From: Corallococcus sp. NCRR
Lineage (GTDB): Bacteria > Myxococcota > Myxococcia > Myxococcales > Myxococcaceae
DNA: 64,000 bases
NCBI RefSeq assembly: GCF_026965535.1
Contig: NZ_CP114039.1
Span: 6,634,001 to 6,698,000, forward strand
Direction: 5' to 3'
Position 1 is the stretch's first letter. Every line of letters starts with the position of its first letter. Shown here in pieces: positions 39,804 through 49,636 of this stretch. Under the pieces are notes generated by a model. The model did not search any database and was not told the origin of the DNA. It worked only from the letters and a program-made list of their open reading frames with translations. The position numbers were made by a program, and so were the translations under genes.

Positions 39804-40709
39804 TCAAGAGACGCGAGCGCCAGGGGCCATCGCGACAGGCTGCTTCGCGGCGAGCAGCGCGTACCAGTCGGTGAGCGTCGGCTTCTCCGCGAGCTCCACG
39901 AAGGACACCTCCGTGCCTCCCTGCCGCCAGCGCTCCACCAAGCTCATCAGGCGGATGGAGTCCATGCCGCGCTCGAGCAGGTTGTCGTCCTCGCCAATCG
40001 CGGACGCGGACTCCATCAGCAGCTCCGCCACGTCCGCGCGAAGCTGATCGCGGTCCACCGCCGCGCCGGCCGACTGAACCGGCATCGCGTCCATGAGCTG
40101 CTGCGTGGTGGTGACGAACGCCACGAGCTTCGAGGCGTACTCCAGCGCCATCTGGTGCTTCTCCAGCGAGAAGTCCGCGACGGCGTCCGCGACGAGGAAG
40201 GGGCGGATCTCACTCATGGAGCCATCGCTGGCCGTCTGCAGGCAGCCGATGTGCGCGTAGATGCCGCAGATGATGAGCTGGTCGCGCCCGTGCTCGCGCA
40301 TCAGGTCCATCAGGCGCGTGTTGCGGAACGCGCTGTAGCGCCACTTGGTGAGGACGGTGTCGCCCTGGGCCGGGGTGAGCTCGTCGATGATCTGCTGCTT
40401 CGGGCCGGCGCGGACGCCGGGGCCCCAGAACTCCAGTTGGAGGCCGCGCTGCTCCGGCGTCTGGTCTCCCGGCTGCGCGGAGTAGATGACGGGGATGCCC
40501 AGCTTCACCGCGTGCTCGCGCAGGCGCTGGATGTTGGCCACCAGGTCCGTCACCGGGGACTGCCCCTGGGTGAAGGCGTCCACGAAGTAGCGCTGCATGT
40601 CGTGGATGAGCAGGACGCAGCGCTGGGGCTCCGGCGTCCAGGCGAGCTTGTTCCGGGGCAGGTCCGCCGCGCCGGGCATGGAGTAGGGGGCAATGGCAGG
40701 CAGTGCCAT
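39804..40709 (-). CDS. mxcF: Isochorismatase / aryl carrier protein
   Basis: Bifunctional EntB-like protein of 301 residues. Residues about 25-210 form the isochorismatase domain (CVLLIHDMQRYFVDAF with catalytic Asp, TVLTKWRYSAFRNT with the Lys, LIICGIYAHIGC). It converts isochorismate to 2,3-dihydro-2,3-dihydroxybenzoate and pyruvate. Residues about 220-295 are an aryl carrier protein with LERGMDSIRLM, Ser251 being the phosphopantetheine site. The carrier accepts 2,3-dihydroxybenzoate from MxcE and hands it to the MxcG condensation domain. ATG 40709 has AGGAG upstream. It lies 14 bases after mxcE. Confidence 0.95.
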   Translation of the reverse strand: MALPAIAPYSMPGAADLPRNKLAWTPEPQRCVLLIHDMQRYFVDAFTQGQSPVTDLVANIQRLREHAVKLGIPVIYSAQPGDQTPEQRGLQLEFWGPGVRAGPKQQIIDELTPAQGDTVLTKWRYSAFRNTRLMDLMREHGRDQLIICGIYAHIGCLQTASDGSMSEIRPFLVADAVADFSLEKHQMALEYASKLVAFVTTTQQLMDAMPVQSAGAAVDRDQLRADVAELLMESASAIGEDDNLLERGMDSIRLMSLVERWRQGGTEVSFVELAEKPTLTDWYALLAAKQPVAMAPGARVS

Positions 40710-40723
40710 GGAGGGCTCCTGTT

Positions 40724-42354
<1,631 letters not shown>

Positions 42355-42358
<4 letters not shown>

Positions 42359-43644
42359 GGCTGCACCTCGAGGCCCAGGCCCATGGCCTGGAGCATGGTG
42401 CGGAACTTGGCCTCGGTCTCCGCGAGCTCCGCCTCCGGCGTGGAGCCCACGACGATGCCCGCGCCCGCGAAGAGGCGCAGCGTGCGCTCATCGGCCTCCG
42501 CGCAGCGGATGGTGACCGCCCACTGACCGTCGCCGTTCGCGTCGCACCAGCCCACCGTGCCCGTGAAGTAGCCGCGGTGGAACGGCTCGAGGTTCGCGAT
42601 GGCCTCGTGCGCGAGCGCCGTCGGGTGGCCGCACACCGCCGGGGTGGGGTGCATGGCCAGCGCCAGCGTCAGAGAAGTGATGGACGGGTCCTTCAGCTCA
42701 CCCGTGATGCGGGTAGACAGGTGCCACATCGTCTGGGTGCTCACGAGCGACGGGCCCCTGGGCACGTCCAGCGTCTTGCAGAAGGGCCGAAGCGCCTCCG
42801 CCACCGCGTCGATGACGACCGCGTGCTCGTGCAGGTCCTTGGGCGACGCCATCAGCCGCGTGGCCCGCGCCTGGTCCTCCACCGGATCCGTGCTGCGCGC
42901 GGCGGAGCCCGCCAGCGGATTGGCCAGGACCTGGAGGCCAGAGCGCGCCACCAGCAGCTCCGGGCTCGCGCCGATGAGCGTGCGCCGGCCCGCGCCGGGG
43001 GCCGCGTCCGCGCGCTGCGGCAGGTCCACCGCGAAGGTGTACCCATGCGGGTTGCGCCGGGCCAGGTTGTGCAAGAGCTGCCGCAGGTCCACGGGCGCCG
43101 CCGTGTCCACGTGCAGGGAGCGCGACAGCACCACCTTGCGCAGCGGGCCCTCCTGCATGAGCTTCAGCGCCGCAGCCACGCCGTCCTTGTACGCGGAGGG
43201 CTCCGGCACCGGCCGCAGCGTGTACTGACCGGCCAGGGGAGCCCGCGCCAGGGCAGCCGTGTCGAACACCATGGGCCCCGCGCGCTGGATCGTGTTGGGC
43301 ACCACGAGGTGCGCCGCCACCTTGCCGTCGAAGGGCACCGCGCCCACCGCCACCGGGATGTCATGCGCCGCGTCCCGCGAGGCGTTGAGCACCGAGGCCA
43401 CGCGCTCCGGCAGGCCGTCCAGCGAGTTCACCCCGCCCGCGTCCGGCACCGTGGCGAACACGCCGCGCGCCAGCATGGTGCGCTTGGGAGAGGCGAAGAA
43501 GAACGCGCCCGCGTCGTAGTCGCGCAGGAGCCGCGAAGAGAGCGCCTCCTGCTCCGGCTCCCGCGACACGGCCGGCGCGCCCACCACGCCGTCCACCGTC
43601 CGCGCGTCCGGCTGTCGCTCAGTGATTTTGGTATCAGGAATCAT
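42355..43644 (-). CDS. mxcD: Isochorismate synthase
   Basis: Chorismate-utilising enzyme of 429 residues, EntC/DhbC type, converting chorismate to isochorismate. Diagnostic blocks are [12 protein letters not shown] (Lys general base), [130 protein letters not shown] and [23 protein letters not shown] 43644 is preferred to an in-frame TTG six bases upstream. Only half of a Fur-like sequence (GAGAATGAT) occurs here, so it is presumably transcribed from the mxcC promoter, with a gap of 62 bases. Confidence 0.95.
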
Positions 43645-43706
43645 TCTCAACTCGGGACGACGTCTGTGGGAAGGTCAGGGAAGGGGCGGCGAACACCGCG
43701 GGCGCG

Positions 43707-44480
43707 CTACACGCCCAGCGTGGCGCCGCCGTCGATACACAAGTCGTGCATCGTGATGTGCCGGGCCTGGTCGGACGCGAGGAACACCACGGCCTCCGCG
43801 ATGTCATCCGGCGTGGCGATGCGGCGCAGCGGGATGCCCGTGCGGTACGTGTCCAGCGAGCCCTGGATGACACGCGCGGGGCCGGACTCGTCCGTCCACA
43901 TGCCCCGCTGCATGGCGGTGTCGGTGGAGCCCGGAGACACGATGTTGCAGCGGATGCCGTGCTCGGCCAGCTCCAACCCCAGGCACTTGGTGAACATGGT
44001 GGAGGCGGCCTTGGACGCCGCGTAGGCCGCCATCTGCATGCGCGGCACGCCGGCCGCGTTGGAGCCCACCGTCACGATGGCGCCGGAGCGGCGGGGGACC
44101 ATGTGCCGGGCCACCGCGCGCGACACATGGAACACGCCGTGGGTGTTGACGGCGAAGGTGGACATCCAGTCCGCGTCGCTCTGCGTGAGCACGGACCCCA
44201 TGCGCAGGATGCCCGCCACGTTGGCCAGTACCTGGATGGGGCCCAGCTTGGAGTCGATGTGCGCGATGGCGTCCTCGATGCCGTCCTTGTCGCGCACGTC
44301 TACCGGGAACGCGGTGGCCTTCAGGCCCTGCTGGCGCAGCTCCGCCACCAGCAGCTCCAATCCCGAGGCGTTCTGGTCGAACACCGCGACGGGCATCGTG
44401 CGCGCCAGCTTGCGTGCGACCGCGGCGCCAATGCCTTGCGCCGCGCCCGTCACCACCGCGTGCCCCGTCATCGAAGACAT
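43707..44480 (-). CDS. mxcC: 2,3-dihydro-2,3-dihydroxybenzoate dehydrogenase
   Basis: Short-chain dehydrogenase of 257 residues, EntA/DhbA type, oxidising 2,3-dihydro-2,3-dihydroxybenzoate to 2,3-dihydroxybenzoate with NAD. It carries the cofactor motif [21 protein letters not shown], catalytic Ser in VTVGSNAAG, and Tyr-x3-Lys in [22 protein letters not shown] 44480 is preceded by AGGAGG. It is the first gene of the biosynthetic run mxcC-D-E-F-G-DAHP synthase, and a Fur-box-like site stands 27 bases upstream of its start. Confidence 0.95.
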   Translation of the reverse strand: MSSMTGHAVVTGAAQGIGAAVARKLARTMPVAVFDQNASGLELLVAELRQQGLKATAFPVDVRDKDGIEDAIAHIDSKLGPIQVLANVAGILRMGSVLTQSDADWMSTFAVNTHGVFHVSRAVARHMVPRRSGAIVTVGSNAAGVPRMQMAAYAASKAASTMFTKCLGLELAEHGIRCNIVSPGSTDTAMQRGMWTDESGPARVIQGSLDTYRTGIPLRRIATPDDIAEAVVFLASDQARHITMHDLCIDGGATLGV

Positions 44481-44506
44481 CCGCCGCCCTCCTGGATTCT
44501 TTGAAT

Positions 44507-44525
44507 GAAAATGATAACCATTCTC
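44507..44525. promoter_or_regulatory. Fur-box-like operator upstream of mxcC
   Basis: GAAAATGATAACCATTCTC matches 16 of 19 positions of the classical Fur box. It lies in the 155-base gap between mxcL and mxcC, 27 bases before the mxcC ATG. A TTGAGA on the minus strand (44527-44522) overlaps its far end and could be a -35 element. It implies iron repression of the biosynthetic operon starting here. Confidence 0.85.
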
Positions 44526-44635
44526 AATTTACGGGCCCGGAAGTGCCATGGCCGCGAATTCCTGTCAAGGTGGCTGATGCATGGAGCCGCCCCATGTCTG
44601 GCTTCACGGGCGGTGGTAGAGCGATTGTTTCAGTC

Positions 44636-45916
44636 TCAGGCGGCGCTGGCCTTGGCGGAGGCTGTCTCGCGGAGCACCTCGCCGGCGGCGGCGATGGTGT
44701 GATCGATCTGCTCCACGGTGTGCACGGCGCTGATGAAGTTCAGGTCGCGGCGGAGGAGGACGCCCCGGCGGGCCATGCCGGCCTGGAAGGGGATCATCTG
44801 CTCGATGTGCTCGGGGATGACCTTGCTGAAGCGGAAGAAGGGCACGGAGTCGTAGCCGATGACCTCCAGGCTGGAGCCCGTCTCACGCGCGTGGGCATTG
44901 ACGCCGTCGCGCAGGCGGCGGCCCAGGCTGGCGATGTGCTCCACGTAATTGGTGCGGCGGTACTCGTTGATGACAGCCTCACACACGGCCAGTGAGAGCA
45001 TCTCGCCGCCGAACGTGGTGGAGACCTGGAGCTCGCTCAGGCGGGAGAGGTACTTCTCCGGGCCGGCGATGGCGGACAGGGGCATGCCCGCGGCGATGCC
45101 CTTGGACAGGGTGACGAAGTCCGCCTGGATGTCGAAGAACTGCTGCGCGCCGCCCAGGGCCAGACGGAAGCCGGTGACGACCTCGTCCAGGACGAACAGC
45201 ACGCCGTGCTTCGCGCAGGTCTCCTTCACCTGAAGCAGGAACTCGCGGGTGACGGTGCGGTTGTACGGGATGGCCAGCAGCACGCAGGCCAGCTGGGCGC
45301 CGTGCTTCTCGATGTGCTCGAGGAGCGCGGGCTCGTCCGGGGGCGTGAAGAGGGGCAGGCGCGTGGTGAGCTTCGCGACCGTCGGGGGCACGCCCGGCGT
45401 GTCATACATGAAGTGGTCGTGCCAGCCGTTGTAGCCCACGGTGACGATGTGCTCGCGGCCGGTGAGGTGGCGCGACAGGCGCACGGCGGCGGAGGTGGCG
45501 TCCGCGCCCGTCTTGAAGAAGCGGGCCATCTGCGCGCCGGGAATCACTTCCACCAGCGCCTTCACGGAGGAGACCTCCACCGGCGTGGGCAGCGAGTGGA
45601 TGATGCCTTCCGACAGGTGCTTGCGGAGGGTGTCCACCACGGCTGGGTGGTTGTGGCCCAGCATGTTGGCGCCCAGCGCCTGGATGTAATCGATGTACTC
45701 CTGGCCGTCTGCGTCCTCCACCAGCGCGCCGTTGCCCCTGGTGAGGAACACGGGGAAGGCGCCGGGGGCGAAGTGGTCCGGCTTCTTCATCATCGTCTGG
45801 GTGACGCCAGGGACCCACCTGCGGGCCTCGGCCAGCAGCTGGTTGGAGCGCTCCAGCTTGAGCTCCCCCTCGATGGGACGGGGCAGTGATGGGTGACGCG
45901 GCGCTGTCTGGGACAT
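44636..45916 (-). CDS. mxcL: Class III aminotransferase forming myxochelin B
   Basis: PLP enzyme of 426 residues resembling glutamate-1-semialdehyde aminotransferase. Motifs: IQALGANMLGHNHPAVVDTL, MARFFKTGADATSAAVRLSR, VTVGYNGWHDHFM, FVLDEVVTGFRLALGG (Asp contacting the pyridine ring) and TLSKGIAAG with the Schiff-base Lys272. In Stigmatella, MxcL transaminates the aldehyde released by the MxcG reductase to give myxochelin B, and the same role is expected here. It is encoded 30 bases after the exporter gene mxcK and ahead of the mxcC Fur-like site, so it appears to share the mxcK transcript. Confidence 0.92.
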   Translation of the reverse strand: MSQTAPRHPSLPRPIEGELKLERSNQLLAEARRWVPGVTQTMMKKPDHFAPGAFPVFLTRGNGALVEDADGQEYIDYIQALGANMLGHNHPAVVDTLRKHLSEGIIHSLPTPVEVSSVKALVEVIPGAQMARFFKTGADATSAAVRLSRHLTGREHIVTVGYNGWHDHFMYDTPGVPPTVAKLTTRLPLFTPPDEPALLEHIEKHGAQLACVLLAIPYNRTVTREFLLQVKETCAKHGVLFVLDEVVTGFRLALGGAQQFFDIQADFVTLSKGIAAGMPLSAIAGPEKYLSRLSELQVSTTFGGEMLSLAVCEAVINEYRRTNYVEHIASLGRRLRDGVNAHARETGSSLEVIGYDSVPFFRFSKVIPEHIEQMIPFQAGMARRGVLLRRDLNFISAVHTVEQIDHTIAAAGEVLRETASAKASAA

Positions 45917-45946
45917 GAAGGGTCCTGGTGAGGGGTGGAAGGGGAT

Positions 45947-47173
45947 TCAGGGCGCGGGCGTCGCGTCCAGTTGCACGGCGCGGCCCGAGAAGGTCCACAG
46001 CAGCCCGAGCGCGAGCGCGGAGATGACCACGGCCAGCCAGCCCAGCTGCGCGAAGCCGATGAGCGTGCCGTCCGGTGCGGTGGTGAGCAGCAGGCCGCCC
46101 ATCCACGCGGCGAGCCCGGAGGCCCCGTCGCTGGCGGCGATGTTAACCGCGAGGTAGCGGCCCCGGAGGGCAGGCGGCACCTGCGACGCGACCAGCGCCA
46201 TGGTGGGGATGGCGCGGCCGGAGGTGAGCGTCATGAAGAGCACGAAGACGGCGGCCACCACCGGCAGCGGAGACGGAGGCAGGTGGGTGAAGAGCAGGTG
46301 CGGCGCCATGGTGGCGACGAGCAGCAGCGCCAGCGCGCGAGCGGGGCCCAGGCGGTCCGCCATCCGGCCAATCCAACGCGAGCTGAAGAAGGTGGCCGCG
46401 CCGCCCGCCAGGTACACCCAGGGCAGGTCCGTGAGGGCCAGGCCCACGTTGCCCACCATGAAGGCGCCCAGGTAGGGGATGAGCAGGAAGCTGGCGAACA
46501 CCACCGTGAAGGTGAGGCCCCAGCCCAAGGCCAGCCGGGGCGTGAAGCCCGGGGTGACGGATGCGCCGGAGGCCTGGGCCAGGAGGTGCCCGTCCACGCG
46601 CGGCAGGAAGCGAAGGAGCAAGAGCCACACGACGCCCGCGAGCCCCGCGAGGACGATGAACGGCGCGCGCCAGCCTCCCAGGTTCGCGAGGCCCAACCCC
46701 AGCGGCACGCCCGCGACGGCGGACAGCGCGTAGGCCGTCATCACCGTGCCGATGGCCTGCCCCCGGCGCTCCGCGGGCACCGTGTCGATGACGATGGCGA
46801 TGACGACGGCGCCCATCAAGCCCGCGCAGCCTCCGGCCACGGTGCGGGCGATGAGCAGGCCCGTGGCCCCGGTGGCCGCGCCGCACAGGAGGGTGGCGAG
46901 GATGAAGCCCGCGTAGAGCATCAGCAGCGTGCGCTTGCGCTCCAGGCGATCCAGCCAGAACACGCCCAGCACGCCCATGGCTGCGGACGCGAGCGTGTAC
47001 GCGGACACCAGCGCTCCGAACCGCGTCGCCGACAGCGAGAGCCGCTGCATCAGCAACGGGCCTAGCGGCATCAACATCATGAAGTCGACGACGTGGGTGA
47101 ACTGCACCGCCGCGAGGAGCCACAGCAGCGTGCGCTCGCGCGGGGCGGAGGATGGAGCATTCAAGACAATCAC
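45947..47173 (-). CDS. mxcK: MFS transporter, probable siderophore exporter
   Basis: Major facilitator protein of 408 residues with about twelve hydrophobic segments in two halves. The first-half signature region reads ASAAMGVLGVFWLDRLERKR and the loop FFSSRWIGRMADRLGPARAL separates later helices. Family members of this type (AraJ/YdhP-like drug:proton antiporters) export small molecules. Its place at the head of the siderophore locus, under a Fur-like site, indicates myxochelin export, though substrate is inference. The start is GTG 47173. The symbol follows the Stigmatella cluster, where mxcK encodes a putative permease; the assignment is less firm than for the enzymes. Confidence 0.85.
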   Translation of the reverse strand: MIVLNAPSSAPRERTLLWLLAAVQFTHVVDFMMLMPLGPLLMQRLSLSATRFGALVSAYTLASAAMGVLGVFWLDRLERKRTLLMLYAGFILATLLCGAATGATGLLIARTVAGGCAGLMGAVVIAIVIDTVPAERRGQAIGTVMTAYALSAVAGVPLGLGLANLGGWRAPFIVLAGLAGVVWLLLLRFLPRVDGHLLAQASGASVTPGFTPRLALGWGLTFTVVFASFLLIPYLGAFMVGNVGLALTDLPWVYLAGGAATFFSSRWIGRMADRLGPARALALLLVATMAPHLLFTHLPPSPLPVVAAVFVLFMTLTSGRAIPTMALVASQVPPALRGRYLAVNIAASDGASGLAAWMGGLLLTTAPDGTLIGFAQLGWLAVVISALALGLLWTFSGRAVQLDATPAP

Positions 47174-47286
47174 CTGAATCCAGACGCACGTCGGCCCAGG
47201 CCTGTCCTGGCAATGTCAGACAGGGCCCGGCCAGGCCCGGGCGCACTTCGCGCCGGACCGCCGTGTTTTGTTGCGGCTTAGCGAAT

Positions 47287-47305
47287 GATAATGAGAATCA
47301 TCCTC
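47287..47305. promoter_or_regulatory. Fur-box-like operator between mxcK and dihydroxyacetone kinase
   Basis: GATAATGAGAATCATCCTC matches 16 of 19 positions of the classical Fur box. It lies in the 285-base divergent gap 47174-47458, about 114 bases before the mxcK start and about 153 bases before the kinase start. Control of mxcK-mxcL is the natural reading, but effects on the kinase gene cannot be excluded. Nothing else was recognised in this gap. Confidence 0.82.
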
Positions 47306-47458
47306 AGAAATCTTCCGGAGTCAATGGGAAAGCGGGTTCTGTGACGTGAACGTCTCTCCGCGGCCTCGCGGCGTACGTCCGGCTTGACGGTCCGCGATGG
47401 GGGCGGAAGGGTGGATGCCGAGCGCAGTCCGTCCCCGTTCGTTCCATCCAAGGAGTCG

Positions 47459-49159
47459 ATGGTGAAGAAGCTCGTCAACGCGCCGCGCGCGGTGGTGCAG
47501 GAGATGTTGGAGGGGTTCCTGGCGCTGTCGCCGGGCCAGGCGTTGCTGGAGGGGGAGACGGTGGTGGTGCGCGCGGACGTGCCGGCGGCGCTGGGGGCGC
47601 GGAGGGTGGCGGTGTTGTCGGGGGGAGGCAGCGGCCACGAGCCGGCGCACGCGGGCTACGTGGGGACGGGGATGCTGCACGCGGCGGTGGCGGGGGACGT
47701 GTTCACGTCACCGAGCACGGACGCGGTGCTGGCGGCGATCCGGGCGGTGGCGGGGACGGCGGGGGCGCTGCTCATCGTGAAGAACTACACGGGGGACCGG
47801 CTCAACTTCGGGCTCGCGGCGGAGCTGGCGCGGGCGGAGGGGATTCCCACGGAAGTGGTGGTGGTGGCGGACGACGTGGCGCTGCGGGACACGGTGGAGC
47901 CCGAGCGGCGCCGGGGCATCGCTGGCGTGGTGCTGGTGCACAAGGTGGCGGGGGCGGCGGCCGCGGCGGGAGCGTCGCTGGCGGAGGTGGCGCGCGAGGC
48001 CTCCGAAGCAGCCGCGGCGCTGGGCAGCATGGGCGTGGCGCTGGGGCCGTGCACGGTGCCGGCGGCGGGCCAGCCGGGCTTCGCGTTGGGGGAGGGAGAG
48101 GTGGAGCTGGGGCTGGGAATCCACGGCGAGCAAGGGGTGCGCCGGGTGGCGTTGCAGCCCGCGGACGTGCTGGCGGACACGATGCTGTCCACCATCGTGG
48201 AGGACCGGAAGGTGGGCCGGGGCGACCGGGTGGCGTTGATGGTGAATGGGTTGGGAGGCACGCCGCCCATGGAACTGGCCATCGTGACGCGCCGGGCGCT
48301 GGCGTTCCTGGCGGAGCGGGGCGTGACGGTGGAGCGCGCATGGCAGGGAACGTTCCTGTCGGCGCTGGAGATGCCGGGGTGCTCGCTGACGTTGCTGAAA
48401 GTGGACGACGCGAGGCTCGCGCGGTTGGACGCGCCGACAGAGGCGCCCGCGTGGCCGGGCCGGGGGCAGGTGGTGACGCGGCGCCAGGTGGTGCCCACGC
48501 GCGCCGCGCTGCCGACGGTGGAGGGACATCCGAAGCCGCAGCCGGTGATGTCGCGGGTGCGCGCGGCGGCGCTGGCGGTGGCGGACGCCTGGGACGCGGC
48601 GGAGGCTCGGCTGACGGAGCTGGACAGCAAGGCGGGGGATGGAGACCTGGGCTTGAGCCTGGCGCGCGGCGCGGCGGCGATCCGCGCGTTGCCGGAGGGG
48701 GCGTGGGCCACACCGTCGGGAGCGTTGACGGAGATGGGGCAGGCGTTGCGCCGGAGCATCGGCGGCAGCTCCGGGCCGTTCTACGCGACGGCGTTGCTGC
48801 GGGCGGCGCGCTTCCTGGCGAACAAGCCGGCGGACGCGGCGGCCTGGGCGAAGGCGTTCGAGATGGCGGTGGAGGCGGTGTCGGAGCTGGGCGGGGCGAA
48901 GCCGGGAGACCGGACGATGGTGGATGCGCTGCACCCGGCGGCGACGACGTTCGTGCGTGCGGTCCGGGAGGGGAGGGAGCTGGGAGACGCGTGGGCGGAG
49001 GCGACACACGCGGCGGAGCAGGGCGCGGAGGCGACCGCGAGCATGTCACCGCGACTGGGCCGGGCCAGCTACCTGGGTGAGCGCGCGAAGGGGGTTCCGG
49101 ACGCGGGAGCCGTGGCGGTCGTGATCTGGATGAAGGCGCTGGGTGGGCGCGCGGGGTGA
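47459..49159 (+). CDS. ATP-dependent dihydroxyacetone kinase (DhaK-DhaL fusion)
   Basis: Single-chain kinase of 566 residues. The N-terminal DhaK domain (about 1-330) has LSGGGSGHEPAHAGYVGTGM, KNYTGDRLNFGLAAE and LGLGIHGEQG, where His222 would bind dihydroxyacetone covalently. The C-terminal DhaL domain (about 360-566) has LDSKAGDGDLGLSLARG with the Mg-binding Asp residues, and GSSGPFYATALL and GGAKPGDRTMVDALHPAA. This is the ATP-using, not PTS-using, form. ATG 47459 is preceded by AAGGAG at ideal spacing. It is divergent from the siderophore locus and has no evident operon partner. Confidence 0.95.
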   Translation: MVKKLVNAPRAVVQEMLEGFLALSPGQALLEGETVVVRADVPAALGARRVAVLSGGGSGHEPAHAGYVGTGMLHAAVAGDVFTSPSTDAVLAAIRAVAGTAGALLIVKNYTGDRLNFGLAAELARAEGIPTEVVVVADDVALRDTVEPERRRGIAGVVLVHKVAGAAAAAGASLAEVAREASEAAAALGSMGVALGPCTVPAAGQPGFALGEGEVELGLGIHGEQGVRRVALQPADVLADTMLSTIVEDRKVGRGDRVALMVNGLGGTPPMELAIVTRRALAFLAERGVTVERAWQGTFLSALEMPGCSLTLLKVDDARLARLDAPTEAPAWPGRGQVVTRRQVVPTRAALPTVEGHPKPQPVMSRVRAAALAVADAWDAAEARLTELDSKAGDGDLGLSLARGAAAIRALPEGAWATPSGALTEMGQALRRSIGGSSGPFYATALLRAARFLANKPADAAAWAKAFEMAVEAVSELGGAKPGDRTMVDALHPAATTFVRAVREGRELGDAWAEATHAAEQGAEATASMSPRLGRASYLGERAKGVPDAGAVAVVIWMKALGGRAG

Positions 49160-49165
49160 CGCGGC

Positions 49166-49636
49166 TCAGGCTTCGTTGTCGGGCAGGAGCGTGAGGAGGA
49201 GCGCGTCGTCAGGACCCAAGGGGCGCCAGCCGGCCGGAGGCGGTGATGCGAGGAGTGAGTCTCCCGCGCGGCTTACACTCGCCTCATGGGTTTCCGGCGT
49301 GAATGCGCCCAATCGGGCAAGCAGCTTGATCACCTGGAATCGGGTCGCCTCATCCGTGATGACGGGCCAACCCTCGGGGAAATCCCCTGCCACTTCGCGC
49401 GCGAAGACATCTCGCAGCAGGCGAGTTACCTGCCGACGCTGCTCCGCCTCGGAGAGCAGACCCTGGAAGACCTGGATCGCGGCGACATCGTCCCTGCCAA
49501 GCTCCTGGGCGAGTTCAAGGAGGGGAACGGTGGGACGCGAGTTGGCGAATTCCGTGAGCGAGGCGTGGCCGCGTTCGTGGACTCGCTCGTACAGTCGAAC
49601 CTTCCAGTTTCCCTGCCACGAGCGTCCGTCGGTCAT
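49166..49636 (-). CDS. Hypothetical protein, candidate immunity protein
   Basis: Small protein of 156 residues with no signal peptide or membrane segment. It is largely helical by composition (SLTEFANSRPTVPLLELAQE, AEQRRQVTRLLRDVFAREV) with a C-terminal proline turn; no catalytic motif was recognised. ATG 49636 overlaps the stop of the upstream lipoprotein gene as ATGA. That lipoprotein ends in a nuclease-like His-rich domain. A small cytoplasmic partner translated directly after such a domain is the usual layout of a polymorphic toxin and its immunity protein, which is the only basis for the suggestion. It converges on the dihydroxyacetone kinase gene with a 6-base gap. Confidence 0.6.
   Translation of the reverse strand: MTDGRSWQGNWKVRLYERVHERGHASLTEFANSRPTVPLLELAQELGRDDVAAIQVFQGLLSEAEQRRQVTRLLRDVFAREVAGDFPEGWPVITDEATRFQVIKLLARLGAFTPETHEASVSRAGDSLLASPPPAGWRPLGPDDALLLTLLPDNEA

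Noticed and set aside
43626-43650. Possible fourth Fur box at the start of mxcD
   Set aside because: Only the half site GAGAATGAT matches. The second half diverges, and the gene sits inside an operon 62 bases after mxcC.
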